Assembly (NCBI GenBank): GCA_902785575.1
Contig: CACZZF010000002.1
Location: forward strand, 1-64,000
DNA from: an uncultured Bacteroidia bacterium
GTDB lineage: Bacteria; Bacteroidota; Bacteroidia; Bacteroidales; UBA932
Direction: 5' to 3'
DNA length: 64,000 bases
Position numbers and translations under genes: made by a program. This document shows positions 26,992 through 35,202 of this stretch, in pieces. Within the stretch, counting starts at the first letter, position 1; each line of letters opens with the position of its first letter. The notes under the pieces are model-generated. The model saw only the letters and a list, made by a program, of their open reading frames with translations. It ran no database searches and was not told where the DNA came from.

Positions 26992-27657
26992 CTATAGTGA
27001 GCGTTTGATTGCCATGACAGAGAGCTGCTCCGCTACTTTGACTGCGGCTTTCGCCAGGTCCTCGATATGGAGGGCGAAATACCTCAAATGGAACTTTTCG
27101 CTCAATTTCAGGTCTTCTGACATGTTGTGGAAGACTGTTCGTTTGATGGACTGTGAAAGTTTGACAGCCTCCTTTTCATAAAAATAGACCCTGCTGGTAG
27201 TTTCAGCGATGTCTTTAGGCTGCGTGAAATAGGCCTTTGTGCCAGGAATTGTGCCTTCGACAGCCAGTGATGCCAACTCTGTGAGTTTCATGAACTCCCT
27301 GCGAAGTTCCACAGGTATATTCGGAGCCTCGATCTCGAACTGCACCAGATCCACACTTATAATATTGATAATATGGTCAAGACGCTCAAGCAATCTCATT
27401 ATGTCTCCCCTGGCCCTGATAAGGTAACCTCTTGAGTAAAGTGACCTCTCGATTTCCCGTATTATCTCTCCGGCCTCGCTTTCCAGAGTCGCCATCGAGA
27501 CCAGATTCTCGTCGAATCCGGCTTCGTCGTCATAAAGGTAATCCTTTACACCGTCCCTGAAAACGAGCAAGGAATGATCCATGATGTCCAGCAGTTTGTC
27601 GATGCTGGTGATCAACGAGGTCGTGTTTTTCCTTGAGAATATGTCAAACAGTCCCAT
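26992..27657 (-). CDS. DUF47/PhoU-like protein
   Basis: Cytosolic helical protein of 221 aa in the DUF47 family (PhoU-like fold), starting MGLFDIFSRKNTT. The long helices with EAGEIIREIERSLYSRGYLI and DIMRLLERLDHIINII match the family. DUF47 proteins are usually encoded next to Pit phosphate transporters and are thought to regulate them. No pit gene is next to it here. The first gene of the cluster, it stands behind a folD terminator hairpin. It is the strongest single hint that the whole cluster deals with phosphate. Confidence 0.82.
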   Translation of the reverse strand: MGLFDIFSRKNTTSLITSIDKLLDIMDHSLLVFRDGVKDYLYDDEAGFDENLVSMATLESEAGEIIREIERSLYSRGYLIRARGDIMRLLERLDHIINIISVDLVQFEIEAPNIPVELRREFMKLTELASLAVEGTIPGTKAYFTQPKDIAETTSRVYFYEKEAVKLSQSIKRTVFHNMSEDLKLSEKFHLRYFALHIEDLAKAAVKVAEQLSVMAIKRSL

Positions 27658-27713
27658 GTCGTTTTAGTGTTGTTGGTGTAATTATAGTGATTCGAATTTA
27701 AAAAACAAAACAA

Positions 27714-27820
27714 TGTAGAGAAAAACAAAGGCCCGCAACCTTATTGCAGGCCCTTGTAGAGGGGGTGTTATAGAGTTATTGTAGAGTTTTGTAGAACTGT
27801 AGAGTTTACTCTTTGTAGAG
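27714..27820. repeat. Cluster of TGTAGAG heptamers
   Basis: TGTAGAG occurs at 27714, 27755, 27780, 27798 and 27814, with one-base variants at 27769 (TATAGAG) and 27790 (TGTAGAA). The spacing is irregular. The last copy lies in the 3' end of folD. Function unknown. Confidence 0.6.
27727..27755 (-). terminator. Terminator hairpin after folD
   Basis: AAAGGCCCGCAA (27728-27739) pairs with TTGCAGGCCCTT (27744-27755) with few mismatches. Read on the minus strand it is followed by TTTGTTTTT, as expected for an intrinsic terminator of the purine operon. Confidence 0.65.
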
Positions 27821-28669
27821 CATTTTATTAAGAAAACACTGGATAGTGTTGGACATGAGACAACAAATAGTCATGGGTCCTACACCACCTGGAACCGGAG
27901 TTATCACAGAGGCTTTAGGCTCTACTGAGGCGAAGTCAACATCACCGCAAAGCTTGCCGTTTTCGTCGAGATCCATACCCACATCAATGACCGCCGCTCC
28001 CTCTTTAACCATGTCACCGGTAACGAATTTCGCTTTGCCTATCGCGGCCACGAGGATATCTGCTTGGCGGGTTATCTCCGGCAGGTTCTCGGTCCTTGAA
28101 TGACAAATTGTGACTGTCGCGTTCCTGTCAAGGAGCAGCTTAGAGATCGGCAGTCCAACTATCTGGCTTCTTCCGAGTACCACAGCCCTTTTTCCGGCGA
28201 TCTTATAATCAGCGGCATCCAGTAATTGGATAATTCCTTTCGGGGTGCAAGGAACAACGCAGGATTCGTTCGGTCTTTTTTGCCAGAGCGCCGCCGTGTT
28301 GAGGGGATGGAAGCCGTCGACATCCTTTTCTTTGGAGATTGTCTCTATGACTTTTGTCTCGGAAATATGCCTGGGAAGGGGTAACTGAACCAGGATTCCG
28401 TCCACAGAGTCGTCGGAGTTAAGCTCGACAATTTTGTCAAGTACTTCTTTTTCAGTTGTTTCCTCTGGCATCCTGAATGTGGTGTGGTTGAAGCCAACCA
28501 CATCACAGGCTTTCTCTTTATTTCTTACATAGGTCTGGCTTCCAGGGTCGTTTCCGACCAAAATCACTACCAAATGTGGCACTCTGCCATATTTCTCCGG
28601 GAACGTGGCCACCTGTTCTGCCATTTCGGCCTTAAGCTTGGCCGCCAACTCTTTTCCGCTGATAACCAT
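27806..28669 (-). CDS. folD: Methylenetetrahydrofolate dehydrogenase/cyclohydrolase
   Basis: Bifunctional one-carbon enzyme giving 10-formyl-THF, the cofactor for PurH two genes upstream. Signatures are GNDPGSQTYVRNKEKAC, VDGILVQLPLPRHI, KDVDGFHPLN, CTPKGIIQLL, the nucleotide-binding VVLGRSQIVGLPISKLL and TPVPGGVGPMTICCL. At 287 aa it is full length. It closes the purM-to-folD operon, 48 nt after purD, with a 26-bp repeat in the gap and a terminator hairpin downstream. Confidence 0.96.
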   Translation of the reverse strand: MVISGKELAAKLKAEMAEQVATFPEKYGRVPHLVVILVGNDPGSQTYVRNKEKACDVVGFNHTTFRMPEETTEKEVLDKIVELNSDDSVDGILVQLPLPRHISETKVIETISKEKDVDGFHPLNTAALWQKRPNESCVVPCTPKGIIQLLDAADYKIAGKRAVVLGRSQIVGLPISKLLLDRNATVTICHSRTENLPEITRQADILVAAIGKAKFVTGDMVKEGAAVIDVGMDLDENGKLCGDVDFASVEPKASVITPVPGGVGPMTICCLMSNTIQCFLNKMLYKE

Positions 28670-28690
28670 CGTTTTCTATATTACTTAATT

Positions 28691-28716
28691 GTCATTCTGA
28701 GCGAAGCGAAGAATCT
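28691..28716. repeat. Intergenic 26-bp repeat between purD and folD
   Basis: Runs from GTCATTCTGAGC to GAAGCGAAGAATCT. It ends one base before the purD stop codon. Confidence 0.85.
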
Positions 28717-28717
28717 C

Positions 28718-30157
28718 CTAAAGTACCCAATGTCCAATATCTGTTCTGTAGAAGAGATTGTCGCACTTGATCTCGCGTACCGCAGCCAGCGCCTTATCCC
28801 TCGCTTCTCTCAAGTCCTTTCCGGCTCCAACCACCATTAAAACACGTCCACCGGCTGTTGTGTATGCGGGAGCTGCCAGCTTAGTACCCATGTGGTAGAT
28901 CCTGACGGCAGGATCTTCGAGTGCTTCGTCGAGACCGGTGATCTCAAAGCCTTTTTCGTAGGATCCAGGATAGCCCTTGGATGCCATCACGAAACCAAGC
29001 GTGGCCTCATCAGACCACTTAAGCTCGGGCATCATAGCCGAAGCAGGAACGGTAAGTCCTTCCATAGCTATCGTTCCTTCAGGAAGCTCCGGTGCTGACC
29101 CGCCTGTCGCTATCGCATAGAAAACTTCAAAGATATCCGTCTTGAGGCGAGGGAGCACAACCTCCGTCTCGGGATCACCGAAGCGGCAATTAAACTCAAC
29201 GACTTTAATACCCTGGGGAGTCTTCATCAAACCTCCATAAAGAACACCTTTGAACGGACAACCTTCAGCAACCATTCCGGCTGCCACAGGCCGCATAATG
29301 CTCTCCAGGGCATATTCATAATCCTCCTCAGTAATGAATGGCAGAGGGGAATACGCTCCCATTCCACCGGTGTTGGGACCTTTATCGCCGTCGAACGCGC
29401 GTTTATGATCCTGCGAAAGAACCATCGGGAATACCTCCTCTCCGCAGACAAAGCAAAGGAACGAGAACTCCGGTCCGGTCATGAATTCCTCGACAACGAC
29501 TTTGTTCTTGGTCCCTGAGCTTGTCGAAGGGCCGAATTTGTCATCGAGAAGCATATCTTTCAGTGCCGACTCCGCCTCAGCGAGGGTTTCAGCGATGACC
29601 ACTCCCTTTCCTGCGGCTAAGCCATCATACTTCAAAACGACAGGGAATGAACCTTCCTTGACATATTCCAGCGCCTCATTATAATCCTCAAAGGTCTTGT
29701 ATTCCGCTGTCGGGATTTCGTATTTCTCCATCAGCCTTTTGGCGAAATCCTTGCTGGACTCAATTGTAGCTGCGGCTTTTGTCGGTCCGAAGATGGTTTC
29801 TCCCGCCATTGTGAATATGTCGACGATTCCCGCGGACAAGGAAGCCTCGGGGCCGACAACTGTCAGATCCACTCCTTTTTCCTTCACGAATTTCAGAAGT
29901 TTCTCTATTTCAGTGTCTTTGATAGGGATACACTCGGCTTGCGCGGCGATTCCGGCATTGCCTGGGGCGCAATAAATCTTTCCGACGTGGCTTGAGCGGG
30001 ATAGGGCGTCCACGATGGCGTGCTCGCGTCCTCCGCCTCCGACGACAAGGACTTTGGCGTCATTTAGGGTTGACATCCTGCGCTGGAAATCCTCGAATGC
30101 TTTTTTGTCGAGTTCGACGTTGCTGTTTTTCCAAGGGAGTAATGAATTGATTCCCAT
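28718..30157 (-). CDS. purD: Phosphoribosylamine-glycine ligase
   Basis: Second enzyme of purine synthesis, an ATP-grasp ligase. KVLVVGGGGREHAIVDALSR, YDGLAAGKGVV, DHKRAFDGDKGPNTGGMGAY and EFNCRFGDPETEVVLPRL are diagnostic. The annotated start (30157) adds 27 residues before the usual N-terminus; the internal Met at 30076 is an alternative, but the upstream start is only 6 nt from the purH stop. Within the ATP-grasp domain the residues FGPSTSSGTKN come from a 19-bp repeat element at 29513-29531, between the segment ending LLDDK and VVVEEFMTGPEFS. The insertion sits in a surface loop by family comparison. Confidence 0.95.
   Translation of the reverse strand: MGINSLLPWKNSNVELDKKAFEDFQRRMSTLNDAKVLVVGGGGREHAIVDALSRSSHVGKIYCAPGNAGIAAQAECIPIKDTEIEKLLKFVKEKGVDLTVVGPEASLSAGIVDIFTMAGETIFGPTKAAATIESSKDFAKRLMEKYEIPTAEYKTFEDYNEALEYVKEGSFPVVLKYDGLAAGKGVVIAETLAEAESALKDMLLDDKFGPSTSSGTKNKVVVEEFMTGPEFSFLCFVCGEEVFPMVLSQDHKRAFDGDKGPNTGGMGAYSPLPFITEEDYEYALESIMRPVAAGMVAEGCPFKGVLYGGLMKTPQGIKVVEFNCRFGDPETEVVLPRLKTDIFEVFYAIATGGSAPELPEGTIAMEGLTVPASAMMPELKWSDEATLGFVMASKGYPGSYEKGFEITGLDEALEDPAVRIYHMGTKLAAPAYTTAGGRVLMVVGAGKDLREARDKALAAVREIKCDNLFYRTDIGHWVL
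29513..29531. repeat. 19-bp element inside purD
   Basis: CCCTGAGCTTGTCGAAGGG, encoding PSTSSG on the minus strand. The frame is kept. Confidence 0.8.
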
Positions 30158-30163
30158 ATATTT

Positions 30164-31840
30164 CTAGTGTTTGAAGTGTCTTTCTCCGGTAAAGAGCATG
30201 GCGATGCCAAGCTCGTCGCATTTTTTGATTGAGTCCTCGTCGCGGATCGAGCCGCCCGGCTGCACGATGGCTTTGACGCCGTATTCCGCCGCTAGCGTCA
30301 CACAGTCATCAAACGGGAAGAAAGCGTCGGATGCTAGCACCAAGGCTGACGCCTTGGCGCCGGCATCTCCGATGCCTTCTTCTACCCCCCTGCACCCCCT
30401 AGGGGGATTGAGGGGCGTTCCCCTCAAACTCCCTGCGTCGCTTCGCTCCGATTCTTTGCCTGCCGAAGCAACTTCATCTAGACTGGCAGCGCCAGCCTTG
30501 AAAAACGTGCGAGCCTGCTTCAGGGCGATTTCCGCGGAGCCGACACGGTTCATCTGTCCGGCGCCTACGCCGAGGAGCATGCCTCCGCAGCCGACGACTA
30601 TGGCGTTGGATTTAACGTGCTTGACCATCTTCCAAGTGAACTCAAGGTCTTTCATTTGTTCTTCCGTGGGTATTGCCTTCGTGACGCACTGGTCGAGCGA
30701 CAGAGGGCAAATCGAAAGATCCTGGTTTTGGACCAAAAGCCCTCCGTTCACGCTGACACAGGCCATCTGCTTGGTGACATCTCCCTCCATATCGACTTTC
30801 AGAATCCGTAGATTCTTCTTGGTGCAGAGCAGTTCCAACGCATCGGGAGCAAATGATGGAGCCATGACGATTTCCAGGAATATGGGCTTGAGCATCTCAG
30901 CTGTCTTCAAATCGACCTCACGATTGAAGGCAACGATACCGCCGAAGATAGAGGTCTTGTCGCCTTCATAGGCCTTTGTCCAAGCCTCAGCGATGGTCTC
31001 CCCGACTCCCGCGCCACAAGGATTCATGTGCTTGAGGCCTACGGCGAAAGGTTTGTCCTTGAATTCACGGACGATATTGAGGGCTGCGTTGGCGTCTTGT
31101 ATGTTGTTGTAAGACAATTCTTTCCCATTAAGCTGCTCTGCGGTGGCCAATGAATATGGAGCCTTGGAAGGGGTCTTGAAGAACTTTGCGTCCTGATGAG
31201 GATTCTCTCCGTACCGCAGCGGCTGGCAGATGTCATATTCAAGGAAAAGTTTCTCGGGAAGGCCGGCCTGGACACGCATCCAGGAAGATATCGCCATATC
31301 ATACTCCGCCGTGTGGGTATAGGCTTTTGCGGAAAGCTTCAGACGGGTCTCCCGGCTGGTATGACCATCGGCCTTGAGCTCGGAAATGACTGTAGCATAG
31401 TCCTCAGGATTGACCACAATCGTAACGCTCTCCCAGTTCTTGGCCGCGCTTCGGACCATCGATGGGCCTCCGATGTCGATGTGCTCGATGGCATCTTCCA
31501 TCGTCACATCCGGCTTGGCTATGGTCTCACGGAATGGATAGAGGTTGACACACACCAGGTCGATAGTGCCTATTCCGTTGTCTTCCAACTGCTTCATGTG
31601 GTCTGGAATATCCCGTCTCGCCAGCAAGGCCCCGTGGATTTTCGGATGGAGGGTCTTGACCCTGCCGTCGCAGATTTCGGGGAAGCCGGTTACATCGCTT
31701 ACGCTCGTCACAGGCAGCCCGGCCTCTTTCAACATTCTCATAGTACCACTGGTGGAAAGCAATTCCCACCCCAGCGACACAAGTTCACGGGCGAATTCAA
31801 CCACGCCCGTCTTGTCGCTAACACTGATCAAAGCCCTCAT
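30164..31840 (-). CDS. purH: Bifunctional AICAR transformylase/IMP cyclohydrolase
   Basis: Catalyses the last two steps of IMP synthesis. The N-terminal MGS-like cyclohydrolase domain shows ALISVSDKTGVVEFARELV, TSGTMRMLKEAGLPV and GRVKTLHPKIHGALL. The C-terminal transformylase shows LRYGENPHQDAKF, ELSYNNIQDANAALNIV and KHMNPCGAGVG. Near the C-terminus, between AASLDEVAS and LVLASDAFFPFDD, about 40 residues are foreign to the family (GTPLNPPRGCRGVEEGIGD and flanks); they are encoded by a hairpin-rich repeat at 30362-30450. The frame is kept and the conserved end of the enzyme continues normally. Operon position: after the radical SAM gene, before purD. Confidence 0.95.
   Translation of the reverse strand: MRALISVSDKTGVVEFARELVSLGWELLSTSGTMRMLKEAGLPVTSVSDVTGFPEICDGRVKTLHPKIHGALLARRDIPDHMKQLEDNGIGTIDLVCVNLYPFRETIAKPDVTMEDAIEHIDIGGPSMVRSAAKNWESVTIVVNPEDYATVISELKADGHTSRETRLKLSAKAYTHTAEYDMAISSWMRVQAGLPEKLFLEYDICQPLRYGENPHQDAKFFKTPSKAPYSLATAEQLNGKELSYNNIQDANAALNIVREFKDKPFAVGLKHMNPCGAGVGETIAEAWTKAYEGDKTSIFGGIVAFNREVDLKTAEMLKPIFLEIVMAPSFAPDALELLCTKKNLRILKVDMEGDVTKQMACVSVNGGLLVQNQDLSICPLSLDQCVTKAIPTEEQMKDLEFTWKMVKHVKSNAIVVGCGGMLLGVGAGQMNRVGSAEIALKQARTFFKAGAASLDEVASAGKESERSDAGSLRGTPLNPPRGCRGVEEGIGDAGAKASALVLASDAFFPFDDCVTLAAEYGVKAIVQPGGSIRDEDSIKKCDELGIAMLFTGERHFKH
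30362..30450. repeat. Multi-hairpin repeat (class D) inside purH
   Basis: Three perfect inverted repeats in a row: GGCATC/GATGCC (30362-30376), CCCCCTAGGGGG (30395-30406) and TTGAGGGG/CCCCTCAA (30408-30415, 30420-30427). The core GTCGCTTCGCTC follows. I recall similar AGGGGG-rich elements from other Bacteroidota genomes, but did not compare them. Confidence 0.8.
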
Positions 31841-31846
31841 TTTCTG

Positions 31847-32920
31847 TTATTTATCGATTATTCGTTTTAAATTGCAAAGCATCAAGCTCCCGTCGGAATC
31901 ACGGAGGTGCATCCCGTTTCCCTCGCACCATTTCCAGTATTTGCACTTCCCGCACTCGTCCTTTTTCATCCAAGAGCGATCCCTGTAGGGTTGGAACTTG
32001 TTTGTCCATACCTCCCAGAAGTCATCTTTGTAGATATTGCCTTGGTGGTAGTTAGAGCGGATGCTGGTGCAGGCTGAGATGGACCCGTCAATCAAGACAG
32101 AGCCGATCGTGACTCCAGCCTGGCAGGTGAAAAAGTGATCCCTGACATCACCTTCGTAATGCCCTAGGAAGCCCTCGCAACCGAAACTGGCGTGTATCCG
32201 GCCTTCCTTTCGTGTCTCTTTGATGAAATCGAGCATCCCACGGTACATTTCAGCCGGGAGCTGAAGGTCCGGGTCCAAGGCCGCTCGCCCTGTCGGAAAG
32301 ATAGAGAAAAGCCTCCAGTCCTTCAGGCCGAGACTGATTAGATGTTCCTTTATCTGATTGAGTTCCTTATAGTTCCGACGATTAACGCAAGTCACGACAT
32401 CAAAGGCGATGGCTCCAGAGTCCACAACCATCTTGATGGCTTGTGAAGCCCTCTCGAAGCTGTTCTCACGTCCCCGCAGCCAGTCATGATTCTCTTGCAA
32501 GCCGTCCAGGCTTATTGTCATGGAGTGGAGTCCTGAAGCTAAAAGCCTCTTGTATCGTTCCGGAGTCAGTCCGTAGGCGTTGGTGACCATCCCCCACGGA
32601 AAGCCCCGGGAATATATTCCCTTGCCACACTCCTCGAGATCGGCCCGCATGGTCGGTTCGCCTCCGGATACAATCACGAAGACCTTGTGAGGATCCGTAT
32701 GAGTGGCAATCCCGTCAAGGACCTTAAAGAAATCCTCTTTGGGCATATCTGGAGTGTTAGCGACTTGTTTACAGTCACTTCCACAGTGGCGGCACCGAAG
32801 ATTGCATCGCAAAGTGCTCTCCCAGAAGAGCTGTCGGAGAGGATAGCCCTCCGTCTCTGACTTTCTCAAAGACCGGGCGATATCCAGCGCCAACCTTCTT
32901 CTGAGTGAAACCTCTGCCAT
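31847..32920 (-). CDS. Radical SAM/SPASM enzyme of the rSAM/lipoprotein system (TIGR04133-like)
   Basis: Radical S-adenosylmethionine enzyme. The cluster-binding CxxxCxxC is RCNLRCRHC at Cys39, Cys43 and Cys46. VSGGEPTMRADLEECGKGIY follows, and a C-terminal SPASM region has the cysteines CQAGV, SACTSIRS, CGKCKYWKWCEG and CNLK. The gene starts on the stop of a small lipoprotein gene (TAATG, 1-bp overlap). The pairing matches the rSAM/lipoprotein system known from TIGRFAM models TIGR04133 and TIGR04134, whose chemistry is undescribed as far as I know. The SPASM domain points to modification of a peptide or protein, probably the lipoprotein. The pair sits inside the purine operon. Confidence 0.85.
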   Translation of the reverse strand: MAEVSLRRRLALDIARSLRKSETEGYPLRQLFWESTLRCNLRCRHCGSDCKQVANTPDMPKEDFFKVLDGIATHTDPHKVFVIVSGGEPTMRADLEECGKGIYSRGFPWGMVTNAYGLTPERYKRLLASGLHSMTISLDGLQENHDWLRGRENSFERASQAIKMVVDSGAIAFDVVTCVNRRNYKELNQIKEHLISLGLKDWRLFSIFPTGRAALDPDLQLPAEMYRGMLDFIKETRKEGRIHASFGCEGFLGHYEGDVRDHFFTCQAGVTIGSVLIDGSISACTSIRSNYHQGNIYKDDFWEVWTNKFQPYRDRSWMKKDECGKCKYWKWCEGNGMHLRDSDGSLMLCNLKRIIDK

Positions 32921-33369
32921 TACTCCTTTTTCATCTTTTTGGTTCCGGATATTGTGTATTCACCTGAATACCAATGATTGTCTCCCTGTTTGGTCTGAAC
33001 GGGCGTGAAGTCCATGGAATCTTTCGCGAATGTGCCACCATTGAGGTTTCCGTCAGCATCCTCGAATACTACCCGGATATTTTTTGTGACTCCGAACAGA
33101 TTATAAGACCCTGATGCTTTTCCAGAAGCGTCTGTCTCAATGTAAGCCAACTCTTCACGATGTTGCGCTGATATCAAGACAGGAGAGACCTTGATGCCTT
33201 TCAACGGGGTTCCAGCCTCATTCTGTACGGTTATGTCCACCTTGAAATCACAGTTAGGCGTACCGTATTCGGTGCGGGGAATAAAGGGTAAATCGCAGCT
33301 TGTGAATCCCAGGGCACCGATAAGCGAGGGGCCGAAAACTGAAAGGAGTTTTTTTAGTAACCTTCTCAT
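32920..33369 (-). CDS. Small lipoprotein paired with the radical SAM enzyme (TIGR04134-like)
   Basis: 149 aa. A basic N-terminus and hydrophobic stretch lead to the lipobox GFTSC (Cys25). EYGTPNCDFKVDITVQNEAG and TPLKGIKVSPV introduce a beta-rich carboxypeptidase-regulatory-like (Ig) fold. This is the usual look of the lipoprotein half of the rSAM/lipoprotein system. The C-terminal tail (HWYSGEYTISGTKKMKKE) is polar. It is a likely substrate of the adjacent enzyme, but no modification site can be named; Cys40 of PNCDF is the only cysteine besides the lipobox. Confidence 0.78.
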   Translation of the reverse strand: MRRLLKKLLSVFGPSLIGALGFTSCDLPFIPRTEYGTPNCDFKVDITVQNEAGTPLKGIKVSPVLISAQHREELAYIETDASGKASGSYNLFGVTKNIRVVFEDADGNLNGGTFAKDSMDFTPVQTKQGDNHWYSGEYTISGTKKMKKE

Positions 33370-33419
33370 AATCTTTGTAGTCTTTACAGACTAAACACAA
33401 GATTTTATGGAATATTGCT

Positions 33420-34454
33420 TCAAATATGCGAAATATTTACTCCCGGCTGGTCTGTGACCTTGCCGATGACGGCGGCCTTGTCGCCATATTGGGCCAGGAT
33501 GTCAATGGCCTCTCCTGCCTGGGCTGGATCCATCGCCAGTACCATGCCGATGCCCATGTTGAAGATGTTGAACATCTCCCTGTGCGGAATCTTGCCATAT
33601 TTCTCAAGGAAGTGGAAAATCGGAAGAATCTCCCAGGTGCCCTCGTTTACCTCGATTCCTTGGCCTTCCTGAAGGATTCTAGGGATATTCTCGTCAAAGC
33701 CGCCACCAGTGATGTGGGCCACCCCATGGACATCCAGTTGCCGGATCACATCAAGAACTTGCTTGACGTAAATTCTAGTGGGAGTCAAGGCCACAAGTCC
33801 GAGAGGTTCGTCGGTGCCAAGCTCCGGATAGGCCTTATTGAGATCCAACTCATTGTCAGCGAATATCTTCCGTACAAGGCTGAAGCCATTGCTATGGACT
33901 CCGGTGGAGGCGATTCCGACAAGGACGTCCCCGACTTTGACTTTCGTCCCGTCAATCAACTTGCTCTTCTCGACTACTCCGGTGGTGTAGCCGGCGATGT
34001 CATATTCCCCGTCCTCGTACATCCCGGGCATTTCCGCTGTCTCACCGCCTACAAGGGCGCATCCGGCCTGGCGGCAACCTTCAGCCACTCCGGCAACTAT
34101 AGCCTCGACCACCTCTGGACGGGTCTTCCCTTGGGCCACATAGTCCAGGAACACAAGAGGTTCCGCACCTTGGGCCAACACGTCATTGACGCACATGGCC
34201 ACGGCATCAATACCTATTGTGTCGTGCTTGTCCATAGCGAAGGCTATCTTCAATTTGGTACCCACGCCATCAGTTCCGCTCACCAGGACCGGCTCCTTGA
34301 TGTTAAGAGCCGAAAGGTCGAACATCCCGCCGAAAGCTCCGATATTGCCCATAACCCCTAACCTCGCGGTTGAGGCGACGTGCTTCTTGATTCTTCTCAC
34401 AACATCGTAGCCCGCTTCCAGGCTCACGCCCGCTTTCTCGTAGTCAACAGCCAT
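33420..34454 (-). CDS. purM: Phosphoribosylformylglycinamidine cyclo-ligase
   Basis: Fifth enzyme of purine synthesis (AIR synthetase). [20 protein letters not shown], the segment [49 protein letters not shown] and [16 protein letters not shown] are diagnostic; 344 aa is normal. It is first in the operon with the lipoprotein, radical SAM, purH, purD and folD. A TAAATTTG box on the minus strand at 34485-34478 lies 23 nt upstream and may be its -7 element. Confidence 0.96.
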   Translation of the reverse strand: MAVDYEKAGVSLEAGYDVVRRIKKHVASTARLGVMGNIGAFGGMFDLSALNIKEPVLVSGTDGVGTKLKIAFAMDKHDTIGIDAVAMCVNDVLAQGAEPLVFLDYVAQGKTRPEVVEAIVAGVAEGCRQAGCALVGGETAEMPGMYEDGEYDIAGYTTGVVEKSKLIDGTKVKVGDVLVGIASTGVHSNGFSLVRKIFADNELDLNKAYPELGTDEPLGLVALTPTRIYVKQVLDVIRQLDVHGVAHITGGGFDENIPRILQEGQGIEVNEGTWEILPIFHFLEKYGKIPHREMFNIFNMGIGMVLAMDPAQAGEAIDILAQYGDKAAVIGKVTDQPGVNISHI

Positions 34455-34530
34455 AGTACTTCCGAATTAGTTATCTACAAATTTAACCAATAAAGAGGAA
34501 TATACCCGCATTTTTCGGATATTTGCATAT

Positions 34531-35202
34531 ATGGAAAAGACTAAAATCGTTTTCGCCACTGGCAACCGTGGTAAACTTCGCGAGGCTTCAGAGATTCTCG
34601 GCGAGGGGTATGAGCTTTACACACCTATGGACTTCGGTCTGACTGATGACATTCCGGAGACCGGAACCACATTGGAGGAGAACTCACGCCAGAAAGCGGA
34701 ATACATTTTCGAGAGGAAAGGATGCGACTGCTTCGCCGATGACACGGGCCTTGAGGTTGAGGCTCTGGGGGGTGCCCCGGGAGTTTATACCGCTCGTTAC
34801 GCTGGAGAGGGGAAGGATTTCGGGAAGAATATGGACAAGGTGCTCACCGAGTTGGAAGCTCTTGAGGCTCAAGACCCTAAGACGACAAGAAGAGCCCGTT
34901 TCCGCAGCGTGGTGACATTGATTCTCGGCGGGGAAGTTCATCAATTCGAAGGGGTTATGGACGGAACCATCGCTCGTGAAAAGTCCGGTCGCGGAGGTTT
35001 CGGCTACGATCCTATATTCATTCCTGACGAATATCCAGGTCTGACCGCCGCCGACATCACCGAGGAGCAGAAAAACGAGATTTCCCACCGTGGCAAAGCC
35101 CTCCGCGCCATGGCCGCTTTCCTTCTCTCCTGTCATTCTGAGCATTCTTGTCATTCTGAGCATTCTTGTCATTCTGAGCGCAGCGAAGAATCTGCTTTAT
35201 GA
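34531..35202 (+). CDS. rdgB: XTP/dITP diphosphatase (RdgB/HAM1)
   Basis: House-cleaning enzyme that removes non-canonical purine triphosphates. IVFATGNRGKLREASEIL, TGTTLEENSRQKAEYIF, CFADDTGLEVEALGGAPGVY and the stretch SGRGGFGYDPIFIPDEY are typical. The family normally ends around SHRGKALRAMAAFL. Here a tail of about 25 residues follows (CHSEHS repeated, then CHSERSEESAL), encoded by two 18-bp partial repeats and one full 26-bp class A repeat at 35131-35193. The stop codon overlaps the recO start by 4 bp. Confidence 0.95.
   Translation: MEKTKIVFATGNRGKLREASEILGEGYELYTPMDFGLTDDIPETGTTLEENSRQKAEYIFERKGCDCFADDTGLEVEALGGAPGVYTARYAGEGKDFGKNMDKVLTELEALEAQDPKTTRRARFRSVVTLILGGEVHQFEGVMDGTIAREKSGRGGFGYDPIFIPDEYPGLTAADITEEQKNEISHRGKALRAMAAFLLSCHSEHSCHSEHSCHSERSEESAL
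35131..35193. repeat. Tandem class A repeats extending rdgB
   Basis: An 18-bp unit (TGTCATTCTGAGCATTCT) occurs twice in tandem and is followed by a complete 26-bp copy. All three are in the rdgB frame and end just before the recO start codon. Confidence 0.85.

Noticed and set aside
27714..27820. Possible CRISPR array in the TGTAGAG cluster
   Set aside because: The repeated unit is only 7 nt and the spacing is irregular, and no cas gene is near.
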